Positions 31,668 to 41,433 are shown, counted from the stretch's first letter. The stretch: DNA of 64,000 nt from Bacteroidota bacterium (GCA_018266795.1 JAFDZV010000011.1:178129-242128); one strand, 5' to 3'. The notes: generated from the letters alone by a model not told the origin. Program-made: numbers and translations.

Positions 31668-33227
31668 ATGACTCCCATTCTTACCTCCGAACAGATGCGC
31701 GCGGCGGACCGTGCCGCCATCGAGGAGCATGGCATCCCGGGCCTTGTGCTGATGGAGAACGCCTCGCGCGGCGCATGCGACGTTCTGGCCTCGCTGCTCG
31801 ATGGCCTGGAGGGCCGCGAGCTGCTTGTTCTCTGCGGCCGTGGGAACAACGGCGGCGACGGGTTGGCGCTGGCGCGGCACGCAGCCATTGCGGGCGCAGA
31901 GGTTCGGTGCATTCTGCTGGCGGAGCCGGAGGAGCTTTCCGGCGATGCCGCCGCACAGCTCCGCATGCTGCAAGGCTTCGAGGGAGTGGAGATATCAGGC
32001 TGGGCCGGCGCGCAGAACGGGACGCAGAATGCTGCGCAGGCATACGATGCCGTTATCGACGCGGTGCTCGGCACGGGTGCACGCGGAGAACTTTCCGGCA
32101 GCTATGCCGGGGCGATCGCATGGTGCAATGCGCTCGGCGGGCTGAAGTACGCTCTGGACGTTCCCACCGGCGTGGATGCGGACACGGGGCATGCCGGAAC
32201 GGTTGCCTTCGCAGCGGACGCAACCGCCACCATGGCGGCGCTGAAGCCGGGGCTGCTTCTCGGCCCGGGAGCGCAGTTGAGCGGCGATCTCTATGTAGTG
32301 AGCATCGGCTCCCCTCCCGCACTCTATCGCGGTTCCGCGCTGGAGTTGCTGGAGGGGGCGAGTTCCTCGCTGTGGGAGGGGCTGGCGCTGGTGGATCCCG
32401 GCCGGAACAAGTACGATCGCGGCAAGGCGCTGGTGATTGCCGGCTCGCGCGGGATGACCGGCGCGGGCGCGATGGCGGCCGAGGCCGCGCTTCACGCGGG
32501 CGCAGGGCTTACGGTGCTTGCCCTTCCGGACGATGTCCCCGCAGCGATACCGCACACGCTGGCTCACGAGATCATGACGCTGGCCCTGCCGGCAACGGAG
32601 GCGGGCTCATTTGCGGAGCATGCGTTCGACGATATCGACCTGCATGCATACGCCGCGCTGGCAGTCGGGCCGGGGCTCTCCCGCTCCGATGAAACCGCAG
32701 CCGCCGTTCGCCGGTTGCTTGGGAACGCATCGCTTCCGGTGGTTCTGGATGCGGACGGCATCAATGCGTTTGCCGGACGTGCGGACGAGCTGCGCGAACG
32801 GACCTGCCCGCTGGTGATCACCCCGCACCACGGCGAGATGGCACGCCTGCTGGGGGTGGCGCGCACGGAGGTGAGCGGCACTCCGCTCCGGGTTGCGCGC
32901 GATGCGGCGGCGCGATTCAACTGCATCGTGGTGCTCAAAGGGGCGCCCACCGTGATCGCCGCTCCGGACGGCCGGGCGTGGATCAACAGCGCAGGCAATC
33001 CCGGCATGGCAACGGGTGGCACCGGCGACGTGCTCACCGGCGTGATCGCGGCTCTCCTTGCCGGCTTCCCGGATTGGCTGGCGGCTACGCTCGCAGCTGT
33101 CTATCTTCACAGCCGCGCGGCCGATATCGCATCCGATCGAACAACAGTGCACGCGCTTACGGCCTCGGATATCATCCGTCATCTTCATGACGCCTATCGG
33201 GCAATCCTCACGCAGGATGAAGAGTAG
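31668..33227 (+). CDS. nnr: Bifunctional NAD(P)H-hydrate repair enzyme (epimerase + ADP/ATP-dependent dehydratase)
   Basis: 519 residues from the ATG at 31668. The YjeF N-terminal epimerase domain (1-215) shows GLVLMENASRG, VLCGRGNNGGDGLALARH and YALDVPTGVDADTG. The C-terminal ribokinase-like dehydratase domain (225-510) shows NKYDRGKALVIAGSRGMTGA, LVITPHHGEMARLLG and the signature GMATGGTGDVLTGVI. Together they restore NAD(P)H damaged by hydration. Its stop (33225-33227) is immediately followed by the VanZ gene, so the two are probably co-transcribed. Confidence 0.96.
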   Translation: MTPILTSEQMRAADRAAIEEHGIPGLVLMENASRGACDVLASLLDGLEGRELLVLCGRGNNGGDGLALARHAAIAGAEVRCILLAEPEELSGDAAAQLRMLQGFEGVEISGWAGAQNGTQNAAQAYDAVIDAVLGTGARGELSGSYAGAIAWCNALGGLKYALDVPTGVDADTGHAGTVAFAADATATMAALKPGLLLGPGAQLSGDLYVVSIGSPPALYRGSALELLEGASSSLWEGLALVDPGRNKYDRGKALVIAGSRGMTGAGAMAAEAALHAGAGLTVLALPDDVPAAIPHTLAHEIMTLALPATEAGSFAEHAFDDIDLHAYAALAVGPGLSRSDETAAAVRRLLGNASLPVVLDADGINAFAGRADELRERTCPLVITPHHGEMARLLGVARTEVSGTPLRVARDAAARFNCIVVLKGAPTVIAAPDGRAWINSAGNPGMATGGTGDVLTGVIAALLAGFPDWLAATLAAVYLHSRAADIASDRTTVHALTASDIIRHLHDAYRAILTQDEE

Positions 33228-33228
33228 C

Positions 33229-33684
33229 ATGAACAACCGTACGGTTCGCGGGTTCGCAGCCTGCGTGCTCCCGGCCATCCTCTATGCGTGCTTCATCTTC
33301 TTCATGAGTTCACTCTCCGCGCCGCCGACGCCGAAGTTCGGACTGGAGTGGGGCGACAAGGTGACACATGCCGGGGCATTCGGTCTGATGGCGCTCTTCA
33401 CGTTCCGTGCTGTGCGGTGGCTTTTCCCCTCGCGATCGTTCGCCGCGCATGTTATCATGACACTCGCCTTCACCGTGACATTCGGCGCGAGCGACGAGAT
33501 CCATCAGGCATTCGTGCCGAACCGCGAGTGCGATATCTTCGACTGGTTCGCCGACAGCACGGGAGGAGTGCTCGCATCCTGCTTTATCATGATCACACGG
33601 CGCACGCGCCTTGCCCGCCTGCTCTTCGGGCACGAGCACCGCACATCGGATCCGGACCAGGCCTCGGAAACTGCCACGGCTTGA
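33229..33684 (+). CDS. VanZ-like membrane protein
   Basis: 151 residues from the ATG at 33229, two bases after nnr; an ATG at 33217 overlapping nnr is an alternative. Four hydrophobic segments are seen: LPAILYACFIFFMSSL, a second around THAGAFGLMALFTFRAVRWL, VIMTLAFTVTFGASDEIHQAF and STGGVLASCFIMI. The DEIHQ-F-P-R pattern after the third segment is the VanZ-family signature (named for teicoplanin resistance in enterococci, but mostly of unknown function). It sits in the inner membrane. Confidence 0.87.
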   Translation: MNNRTVRGFAACVLPAILYACFIFFMSSLSAPPTPKFGLEWGDKVTHAGAFGLMALFTFRAVRWLFPSRSFAAHVIMTLAFTVTFGASDEIHQAFVPNRECDIFDWFADSTGGVLASCFIMITRRTRLARLLFGHEHRTSDPDQASETATA

Positions 33685-33744
33685 GGCTCGGAACAGAGGG
33701 CAATCCTGCCGGACATCGGGCAGACACTTTCCGTACGCATATCA

Positions 33745-34689
33745 ATGCTCCCTTCGCCAATCGTTCGATATATCCTTCTCCTTGTCGCAGCGTCGGGGAT
33801 CGCCGGCCCGTTCGCCGGGTCCGTTCGCGCCCAGAGCGACAGCGCGGGACCGACGGGCGTTCTCGCCCTGGATCTGCGCGCCGAACGGCTTCGGGTTTCT
33901 CCTCCCGGCATCAACGGGATCACCGCTGAGGGAGAAACGCGGCACCCGAAGTCCATTGCGCTCGCAGGCGTGCTCTCCGGCCTGCTTCCGGGTGCAGGCC
34001 AGGTCTATGCGGAAGCGCCGCTCTGGCGCACGATACTCTACGGCGGCATCGAGGCAACCGGCCTCACGCTCTACTTCGTCTTCGCTCAGAAGGGTGTGAA
34101 CGCCACGAACAGCTTTCAGAATTATGCGGATGCCCACTGGGACGTGACGCGCTATGTGGACTGGATCGCGGAACACTACCAGAGCTGGGATAATCAGGAC
34201 GTGGACAAGGCCGCGGCGTCACAGGCGCTCGCGGCGATCTACCTCTCGCACGATCCCTCGCTCCCACCGTGGCAGCGTATCGATTTCACGCAGTTGAACA
34301 AGCTGGAACGAGCGGTGAACGGAGGGTTCTCACATACGCTTCCCGTACATGGCGATCAACAGTACTACGAGGAGCTCGGGAAGTACTTCCAGTACCGCGC
34401 CGGCTGGGACGATCACGAACCGCATACCGACACGTTGATCTTCGATCCCTCGCGCGTGACGCCGCACAACCTGGACTACGTTTCGCAGCGGGAACATGCG
34501 AACGCGCTCGGGAGCTATGCATACACGTCGCTCGGCGTTGTGGTGATCAATCACGTCGTCAGCCTGATCGATGCCGTGCTCACCGCGCGCGGCTACAACG
34601 TCTCGCTGCACTCGGAGACTCACGGAATGCTGATGCCGAACGGCACCATCGAGATCGTGCCGGCGATCACGATGAGCTATCGGTTCTAA
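33745..34689 (+). CDS. DUF5683-like membrane/envelope protein
   Basis: 314 residues with a signal peptide (VRYILLLVAASGIAGPFAGSVRAQ). The region HPKSIALAGVLSGLLPGAGQVYA followed by ILYGGIEATGLTLYFVFAQK is the conserved start of DUF5683-type proteins common in Bacteroidota. The rest has a hydrophobic segment (LGVVVINHVVSLIDAVLTAR) and a barrel-like end (ITMSYRF). Function is unknown; envelope location is likely. A 22-nt palindrome ten bases after the stop may end the transcript. Confidence 0.75.
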   Translation: MLPSPIVRYILLLVAASGIAGPFAGSVRAQSDSAGPTGVLALDLRAERLRVSPPGINGITAEGETRHPKSIALAGVLSGLLPGAGQVYAEAPLWRTILYGGIEATGLTLYFVFAQKGVNATNSFQNYADAHWDVTRYVDWIAEHYQSWDNQDVDKAAASQALAAIYLSHDPSLPPWQRIDFTQLNKLERAVNGGFSHTLPVHGDQQYYEELGKYFQYRAGWDDHEPHTDTLIFDPSRVTPHNLDYVSQREHANALGSYAYTSLGVVVINHVVSLIDAVLTARGYNVSLHSETHGMLMPNGTIEIVPAITMSYRF

Positions 34690-35223
34690 ACGCTTCGTTG
34701 TCGCGGCGTTCTCTCCGCGACGAACCCGGGAACGCATGGGTCGCTCCCTGCGGGGAGCTGAATGATGGTGGGGAGATGGTGCAGGCAACAGAGAGATTGG
34801 AACGAACTCCTCTCGCCGGCATCTCGATGCCATCGTGCACCGGGCCGATCGGGAGAGCGCACGAGCAGTCGGAGGCGGACTTCCCGGATGCCATCAGCAG
34901 GCACCAGCCGCGAGGCGGATGCCGGCGTGGCAACCTGTGCCGGCCGGCATCACGGTCCGCCGGGCGGAACGATGCGCCGTGCGGGAGCGATGGCCTTCGG
35001 CGCTGCCTCGCGGTACCACGCCCCCGCTTCGCGCGGGCTCGCGATAACCACCGATGGGCCATTGCGGAGGGACACCTTGGCGCAGTCGAGGCTGATGTTC
35101 TCGCAAGAACCACGGAGTGGATGCTCGATCAGTCGTCGCAAGACCCGCGCAGCGGGGCCCGCAGCAGGGCGCGCCCTCCGTCCACGATGCCGGTACACGT
35201 CATCGATAGATCTCGCCGCACCG
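34690..35223. other. Convergent intergenic region
   Basis: 534 bp between convergent genes. Apart from the palindrome at 34700-34721 I see only GC-rich sequence with short inverted repeats; overlapping open frames on both strands look random. No gene is supported. Confidence 0.45.
34700..34721 (+). repeat. Dispersed 22-nt palindrome, second locus
   Basis: GTCGCGG and CCGCGAC arms enclose CGTTCTCT. It differs by one base from the last unit of the array at 4958-4979, 30 kb away. Here it follows the DUF5683-like stop by 10 nt and may act as a terminator. Confidence 0.8.
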
Positions 35224-35979
35224 CTACAGCCGCGTTACGGCCCCGAGGAAGGCCTCCTTGCGCCGCACGGAAACCTCCACCTCCGCCCCATCGGCCATCT
35301 CCAGTATTCCACCACGCCCCTTTGTGTACCTGCGCACGTGGTTCAGGTTGATGAGATGCGAGTGATGTACGCGCATGAACCCGCATTCCAGCAGCACGGC
35401 CTCGAACTCTCCCAACGTCCTGGAGCTGAGGAGCCTTCGTCCGTCCGAGAGGAAGATCCGCGTGTAATTCCCCTCCGCCTTGCAACGTATCAGATCGCGG
35501 ATCGTCACGAACTCGAAACCGGCTTCGGTGGGAACGGCGATCCGATCCAGTTGGTGCGCAACGGCGGGTTGGGCCATGTTGTTCCTCCGGGGCACCATCC
35601 CCCGGGCGGCACGCTGCAGCGCCGACTTCCGCACTGCCCGCTCCAGCTCCTGCGGGTCCACCGGCTTGAGAATGTAGTCCAGCGCAGAGAGCTTGATCGC
35701 ACGCAGTGCATAGTGATCGTAGGCGGAAACGAACACCACATCGAAGTCGATCCGCGGCAGCGAGCCGAGAAGATCGAATCCGTTCCCGCCGGGCATCTCC
35801 ACATCGAGAAACAACAGGTCCGGACGATGTACGGCTATCGCCTCCTTCGCCTGATCCAGCGTTGCAGCCTCGGCAACCACTTCTATATCGTTGCAGTACT
35901 CCGCAATCATTCCGATCAGAGTCTCGCGTACGTGGCGTTCATCATCCACCACCACCGTTCGCGTAATTCGCTCGTCCAT
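35224..35979 (-). CDS. LytTR-type response regulator
   Basis: 251 residues from the ATG at 35979, with AGGGAG nine bases upstream. The receiver domain has the acidic pair D12/D13, the phospho-acceptor D59 (LLFLDVEMPGGNG), and the conserved Ser/Lys positions (FVSAYD, YILKPVD). The C-terminal LytTR DNA-binding domain (about 150-250) shows LIRCKAEGNYTRIFLSDGR and MRVHHSHLINLNHVRRYTKG. It should be phosphorylated by the sensor kinase encoded 115 bp upstream on the same strand and then bind promoters. Target genes cannot be read from the window. Confidence 0.95.
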   Translation of the reverse strand: MDERITRTVVVDDERHVRETLIGMIAEYCNDIEVVAEAATLDQAKEAIAVHRPDLLFLDVEMPGGNGFDLLGSLPRIDFDVVFVSAYDHYALRAIKLSALDYILKPVDPQELERAVRKSALQRAARGMVPRRNNMAQPAVAHQLDRIAVPTEAGFEFVTIRDLIRCKAEGNYTRIFLSDGRRLLSSRTLGEFEAVLLECGFMRVHHSHLINLNHVRRYTKGRGGILEMADGAEVEVSVRRKEAFLGAVTRL

Positions 35980-36021
35980 ATTTCTCGCTCCCTGAATTGT
36001 TGGGACTCGCACACCGCCCAC

Positions 36022-36069
36022 GCCCGGGAGGCCGCCCGGGAGGCAGCCCGGGAGGCCGCACGGCAGGCC
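36022..36069. repeat. Four 12-bp tandem units between kinase and regulator genes
   Basis: Copies of GCCCGGGAGGCC, the last more diverged. The first contains the palindrome CCCGGG. They lie in the 115-bp gap within the sensor/regulator operon. Confidence 0.85.
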
Positions 36070-36094
36070 GCCTGGATGTCGAGTCCACTGCCGG

Positions 36095-39000
36095 TCAATC
36101 CCGGCGCTCCGGCGGCTCCAGGCACATCTTCTCCATCGGCAACTCGAGTTCAACGCGAGTGCCCACGGGCATTCCATGTTCGTTGTGCAGATCGATGACA
36201 CACATCGAGAGATTGTGATGCGTAAGGGCACGCAGCATATCCAGACGTTCGCGCGTAACGGATAAACCCAGCGATGTTCTCTTAGTTGCAGCATGCTCGC
36301 GCAGCCGCGATGCGTGCCGGCGGCCAACGCCGTCGTCTTCGATTGCACAGTGGAGCGTTCTTCCGCGGGCGCGGAGCGTGATGGAGACGTTGCCACCATC
36401 CGGGCGATTCAGCAGCCCGTGCTTGATCGCGTTCTCCACGAGCGGCTGCAGCAGCATGGTGGGAATGCAGGTCTGCTCCAGATCGATTTCCGGATCGATC
36501 TGGATCTGATAGGCAAAGCGCTCGTCGAACCGAAGCGACTCCAGCGCGAGGTAGTTCCGCAGATTCTCCATCTCGTCCGCAATCGGCACGGAGGTCTGTC
36601 GCGAACTCTCGAGGATGGCGCGCACGAGGCGCGCGAACCGGGTCAGATACTGCATCGCACGCCGCCCCTCGTTGCGGATCATGAGATGCTGAATCGAGGA
36701 GAGTGCGTTGAAGATGAAGTGGGGATTCATCTGCAGCCGGAGCGTCTGCAACTCGGACTCCACCTGGCGCCGTTCCAGGCGTTCCTTCAGGCGGACACGT
36801 TTCAGATGCAGGCGCAATGCCGCGATGCCGGCCGCGGCAAGGACAAGCGCAATCAGCGAGCGGAACCACCAGGCCATCCAGAACGGCGGCACCACGCGGA
36901 TCACCAGCGTGAACGGATGCGCGGCCCAGAGCCCATCGTTGTTGGTTCCGGCAATGCGAAGCCGGTACGTTCCGGGATCGAGCCCCGAGAAACTCAGCGT
37001 GTGGCGCGTGCCGCAGTGGATCCATGCATCGCCGAATCCATCGAGCATGTAGGCGTAGCGGTTGGCCGGAGAGTTTGCGTAGTCCAGCGCCGCGAAGTCG
37101 AATGTCAGATAGCTCTCGGAGTAATTCACCGAGACGGTGTCGCCGTCGCCAAGGCCGGTGGCACGCACCGAATCGAAGACACGGAACGCCGTAACGGCCA
37201 CGGTCGGCGCCACGTCGTTGTCGCGAATGCGCTCCGGACGGAATCGTGTTACGCCGTTGGCGCCCCCGAACAGCAGTTCGCCGTCCGGTGATGCACAGTA
37301 TGCGCTGAAGGAGAACTCGTTCCCCTGAATGCCGTCGCCGGTTGTGTATGTGCGGCATGTCCGCCGCCGCGGATCGAACAGCATCAGCCCCTGGTTGGAG
37401 CTAACCCAGAGTCTTCCGGTGTTGTCCGGCAGCGCAGCATAGACGGAGTTCGCGGCCATGCCGTTCCCCGTGTTGAAGCTCTCGAAGGAATCGGCTGCCC
37501 GGTTGTAGCGGGCCACTCCACCTCCATGCAACGCTATCCAGAGATCGCCGTTGCGGTCCTCCGTGATTGCGCAGGCATTGTCCGAACATCCCGCCGGCCC
37601 CCGGCTTTCGCTGATGCAGCAACTGCGGAAAACGGAGTGCTCCGGATCCCATCGGCATATTCCGGACACGGTGCCAAACCAGATGGTCCCGGCGCGATCC
37701 TGATGTATGGACCAGATCAATCCTGCGGGGAGGCTGGCCGCATCGTCCGGAATGTTCATGAAGTGGCGCACCGGCCGATTCATGCGATCGTACAGGTAAA
37801 GTCCCCGCTCGCGTGTCCCTACCCACAGCATGCCGTCGTTATCCCGCAGTATGGAGCGCGTGGCGATGGGTTCGTCGCGCCCGGCGTCCTGCGCGGAGCC
37901 CGGGAAGGGGGCAAAGCGAGGAGCAGCGGAGTTCCAGGATCGCGATCGGAAGATTCGTCCGTTGGTTCCGATGATGACGCTCGAATCACGGTCCATGTAG
38001 ATGACATTGACGGTGGCCTCGTCATGGTTGCAGCCGGCCATCGGTTCGATGCGGACACGAAAGGCATTCCGCCGCTCATCGAAGATATTGAGACCGTAAT
38101 CGGTTCCAACCCAGAGCCTGCCGCCGGGATCGAATGCAACGGAACGAACCCGCGGGCAGCTGAGCCCTCCGCGGGCGCCTGCACGATAGGTTTGGAATCG
38201 CTCGCCGACCGCAGCTACGCGATACAGTCCGTCGGTGGTTCCGGCCCACACCACGCCCGAGCGATCGGCCAGCAATGAGAGCACATGCACACGGGGTATC
38301 ACCTGCCACTGATGCAACCGCTCCCACAGCCTGTGCGAGGCGAGAAGCGTGTCGAACGGAATCGCGTACAGGCCTGCATTCACACTGTCTCCATCGCTGG
38401 CGGAGATCGAAAGCCAGAGATACCCCGAGGCATCGACACAGTACGGCCGGATTTCGTTGCGCAGCGCCCACGCTCGCGATGGAGAGATCGCCGGAAGCTC
38501 TTCCACCGCATGCGTTGCAGGATCGAAGCGGAGGAACCGTTCCGGGGTGCCCAATTCGCTCCCGGCGCCGATAACCAGCCGGCCCCGTTCGTCTTCACGG
38601 AGAACGCGTGCGGCGTTGTGCCGTTTCCACCATATGCGATAGCCACGGGCACTCTGCGTTGCAGCATCGCACTGGTAAATGGAATCGCCGGCATGCAACG
38701 CCCAGATGCGTCCGCTTCCATCCTCGTGCACTGCAGTGACCGCACTCGCAACGCCCCCTCGTTCCACCTGCCTGACCTGGGAGAAGAGCGAGTACGAGCG
38801 GCGCACGGTGTCGAACAGAACAAGCCCTTCCTCCGACGTAATCCATATCCTGCCCGAGCGGTCGCACAGCATCGAGCGGAGCATGCGATCCTGCATGACA
38901 CACCGGGCATCGGCCGGCCACGGATACTTCTGCACCCGCCCGCTGCGGCGATCCACGCGATTCAACATCAGCGACCACACCCAGATGTTCCCAAGCGAGT

Positions 39001-39274
39001 CGCTTACGCATGGCCCGGTACCGATATCCGATAGCGAGGTGGAAACGGTGGGGTCGTGGCGGAAGATTGTGAACTGATAGCCGTCGTAGCGGTTCAGCCC
39101 GTCGCGCGTGCAGATCCAGATGAAGCCGGGCCCGTCCTGCATGATGTTGTAGACATAGCTCTGCGACAGCCCCTGTTCCGGTGTCAGATGCTCAACGCGA
39201 AAGCGTTCCTGACCGTACGCGGGCCATGCACAGGCTGCAAGCAGAACCGCCATCACGAATCCCAGTCGAGTCAT
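36095..39274 (-). CDS. Two-component sensor kinase with periplasmic propellers and Y_Y_Y domain (LytS-type)
   Basis: 1059 residues with a signal peptide (VLLAACAWPAYGQ). The N-terminal 680 residues form two-component-regulator propeller repeats such as GFIWICTRDGLNRYDGYQF and GLLWVGTRERGLYLY. A Y_Y_Y domain follows (YMLDGFGDAWIHCG, LDPGTYRLRIAGTNNDG), then one membrane helix near residues 800-825 (WWFRSLIALVLAAAGIAAL). The cytoplasmic part is a His_kinase domain with QMNPHFIFNALSSIQ (phospho-His near residue 850) and a HATPase domain (PLVENAIKHGLLN, IEDDGVG). This layout is common among polysaccharide-sensing systems of Bacteroidota. It pairs with the LytTR regulator downstream. Confidence 0.95.
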   Translation of the reverse strand: MTRLGFVMAVLLAACAWPAYGQERFRVEHLTPEQGLSQSYVYNIMQDGPGFIWICTRDGLNRYDGYQFTIFRHDPTVSTSLSDIGTGPCVSDSLGNIWVWSLMLNRVDRRSGRVQKYPWPADARCVMQDRMLRSMLCDRSGRIWITSEEGLVLFDTVRRSYSLFSQVRQVERGGVASAVTAVHEDGSGRIWALHAGDSIYQCDAATQSARGYRIWWKRHNAARVLREDERGRLVIGAGSELGTPERFLRFDPATHAVEELPAISPSRAWALRNEIRPYCVDASGYLWLSISASDGDSVNAGLYAIPFDTLLASHRLWERLHQWQVIPRVHVLSLLADRSGVVWAGTTDGLYRVAAVGERFQTYRAGARGGLSCPRVRSVAFDPGGRLWVGTDYGLNIFDERRNAFRVRIEPMAGCNHDEATVNVIYMDRDSSVIIGTNGRIFRSRSWNSAAPRFAPFPGSAQDAGRDEPIATRSILRDNDGMLWVGTRERGLYLYDRMNRPVRHFMNIPDDAASLPAGLIWSIHQDRAGTIWFGTVSGICRWDPEHSVFRSCCISESRGPAGCSDNACAITEDRNGDLWIALHGGGVARYNRAADSFESFNTGNGMAANSVYAALPDNTGRLWVSSNQGLMLFDPRRRTCRTYTTGDGIQGNEFSFSAYCASPDGELLFGGANGVTRFRPERIRDNDVAPTVAVTAFRVFDSVRATGLGDGDTVSVNYSESYLTFDFAALDYANSPANRYAYMLDGFGDAWIHCGTRHTLSFSGLDPGTYRLRIAGTNNDGLWAAHPFTLVIRVVPPFWMAWWFRSLIALVLAAAGIAALRLHLKRVRLKERLERRQVESELQTLRLQMNPHFIFNALSSIQHLMIRNEGRRAMQYLTRFARLVRAILESSRQTSVPIADEMENLRNYLALESLRFDERFAYQIQIDPEIDLEQTCIPTMLLQPLVENAIKHGLLNRPDGGNVSITLRARGRTLHCAIEDDGVGRRHASRLREHAATKRTSLGLSVTRERLDMLRALTHHNLSMCVIDLHNEHGMPVGTRVELELPMEKMCLEPPERRD

Positions 39275-40203
39275 ACAGTCCGGCAGATTGAATCAGGGCA
39301 ATGCATGGAGATGATGAACGGCGCGAGAAGCGGATCGCGGTGGATGAACGATGACGCTCCACGGTGCGCAATGCACTGCGGGGCCTCCACTCCGAAGCAT
39401 CGTGAGCAGGTACGCGTTGTACGCTCGGCGTTGTACGCTCGCTGGCAATGTGTGGGGGGATGACCGGCTGGACCGTGACCTGCGTCCGGTGCGATAATAG
39501 ACCCGCCCCGGCACATTGGCAAGTGCCCCGGATGTCCCCGACACGGCGCGCAACCGGACCGTGCCGCACGCTGTGGGACGGTCCAGGGCGTCATGATGCA
39601 CGAGCCGGAAGCGGATGGATGCCGCGCGATGCACCGTGAGGCCGTCGGCCGGACACCAAATAAAACGCCCCTGACATATGCATCAGGGGCGCCCTCTCTG
39701 ATCTCACAAGTGGGTGACCACTTGCCTCTCTGTCCACTCGACTTCTCGATACTCCTTTCCTTCCACTACGAACCATTCACTTGCATGAATGGCACGTTCC
39801 TCTCATGAAATACTGCAGTGAACTTTGACCTTCCGGCAACTCATACACATACCTCGTGGACCGAGCAACCTGGAAGCTCAATACGTTGAATTCTTCAGAT
39901 AGTTTGAACACGTACGAAGAGTTCACGTCCCGGCGAGCGGGGGGCACAACGAGCCGCGCGCGGCGGCGGACGTGCATTGAGGTAAGATATTCAAGCAACA
40001 CGGAGCGTCTCGCGAGCACATGCAATCGAGCCCCTGGAGTGCCGGCCGTGTTGAACTGGTACGAACTTACTTCGACGGCGCGGCGCTTATCAGTACATCT
40101 TTGTGTACCCCCGTTCGGTGGGCACCTTTGAAGAAACAACGAGTTGTCGTGGCGGGAAACAATGTCCGGGGATGCGGTGCGCGGCCGCCTGCAACGGTGG
40201 CGG
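39275..40203. other. 930-bp intergenic region with a lower-GC segment and hairpins
   Basis: No gene is supported with confidence. The stretch 39650-40140 is visibly less GC-rich than its surroundings. It has three hairpins: the terminator-like one at 39666-39691, CAAGTGG/CCACTTG near 39709-39726, and CCATTCA/TGAATGG near 39772-39791. A minus-strand open frame over 39777-40100 lacks convincing start and coding character. Confidence 0.45.
39658..39691 (-). terminator. Intrinsic terminator on the minus strand
   Basis: CGCCCCTGA (39666-39674) pairs with TCAGGGGCG (39683-39691). On the minus strand the stem is followed by TTTTATTT (39665-39658). The nearest minus-strand gene upstream (NamZ) ends 510 bp away. 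Confidence 0.65.
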
Positions 40204-41433
40204 CTACTCGTAGAGCAGATAGTCCTCCCGCCTTGAAATATAGGCGCCAAGCGGCCGGCGCCATGCTGCGGCCAGCGCATCGGGAGTATCCCCGCGAAGC
40301 AGCCCAAGCCTGATCTGGTCCGTGCCACAGACCTTGTCGAAGGTTTTCCACTTCTCGTCGGCAATCGATCCCAGCAGGTTGCGCTCCGGGTAAAGATCGC
40401 GCAACGTTGCAAGGATGGCGATGCATGCCTTGAACGGCGCGGCGTTCTCGCCGATGCGCATCAGATGAACGCCGTAGCAGGTGGTGCCGGAGGACATTGC
40501 ATAGAACGGCTTGTAGGCAGTGCGTCGGAAATAGAGACCGGTCAGACGGGCGCGGTTCAGGCGGCGCGCAAGCGAGTCTCCGTCGATCCACGGCGCACCC
40601 ACAAGCTGAAACGGAAGCGTGTACCCCACACCGATGTTGACGATCCCCAGCTCTCCGATCGCTCCGGTGATTGCAAGGGCGAACGCTGCCTCCTGCGTGG
40701 GAACGTGCGGCGACGTCGGCACCCACGTAAGCCCGGTCTCCCCCCACGTCATCGAGCGGTGCCAGCCGCGCATCCTGACAACTCTCAGCCGGCATCGCAG
40801 ACCGTTGGCCAGCCATCCCTCGCCGTTTGCCATCGTTGCAAGCTCACCCGGCGTGAGACCGTAGACATACGGAATCGGAACGATCCCCACGAACGAACGA
40901 TAGTTGATGTCGAGCACCGGGCCATCGACAACGTCGCCGCCGATCGGATCGGGCCGGTCCAGAACGATCAACGGAATTCCGGCCTCGGCGCATGCCTCCA
41001 TCACGTTGATCAGCGTGGAGATATAGGTGTAGCTCCGAACGCCGATATCCTGGATGTCGTAGACCATCACGTCGACGTTGCGAAGCATCGCGGGCGTGGG
41101 CTTGCGCGTGGCGCCGTAGAGCGAATAGACGGGCAGACCGGTGCGACGGTCGGTCTGGTCGTTCACGGCATCGCCGGCAGCCTCCGATGCGTCGATGCCG
41201 TGCTCCGGCCCGAAGAGCGCCGTGACATGGCAGACGTTCGTTGCAAGAAAGGCCTCGAGCGTGCTCTGGCGTATATCGCGCCGAAGAGAGGTCTGGTTGA
41301 TCACCAGCCCCACCCGCTTCCCCTCCAGCCCATCGAACCCGCGGCGCACCAGCACATCGATGCCGGGAAGAACCTGCGCGCCTGCAACGGCCGGAAGCAC
41401 GAGGAGGAGAAGTGCGAGCGAACAACGTTTCAT
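40204..41433 (-). CDS. namZ: Exo-beta-N-acetylmuramidase NamZ-like protein (DUF1343)
   Basis: 409 residues from the ATG at 41433, with signal peptide LALLLLVLPAVAGAQ. DUF1343 features are plain: GKRVGLVINQTS, ALFGPEHGIDASEAAGD, MVYDIQDIGVRSYTYISTL, LDRPDPIGGDVVDGP, and GTTCYGVHL near the end. In Bacteroidota the family member NamZ removes N-acetylmuramic acid from the ends of peptidoglycan fragments. It probably acts in the periplasm in cell-wall turnover. No other murein recycling genes are adjacent. Confidence 0.93.
   Translation of the reverse strand: MKRCSLALLLLVLPAVAGAQVLPGIDVLVRRGFDGLEGKRVGLVINQTSLRRDIRQSTLEAFLATNVCHVTALFGPEHGIDASEAAGDAVNDQTDRRTGLPVYSLYGATRKPTPAMLRNVDVMVYDIQDIGVRSYTYISTLINVMEACAEAGIPLIVLDRPDPIGGDVVDGPVLDINYRSFVGIVPIPYVYGLTPGELATMANGEGWLANGLRCRLRVVRMRGWHRSMTWGETGLTWVPTSPHVPTQEAAFALAITGAIGELGIVNIGVGYTLPFQLVGAPWIDGDSLARRLNRARLTGLYFRRTAYKPFYAMSSGTTCYGVHLMRIGENAAPFKACIAILATLRDLYPERNLLGSIADEKWKTFDKVCGTDQIRLGLLRGDTPDALAAAWRRPLGAYISRREDYLLYE

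Noticed and set aside
39777-40412. 211-codon minus-strand gene in the lower-GC island
   Set aside because: It overlaps namZ in another frame and has no credible start or ribosome-binding site; kept only as an observation about the region.
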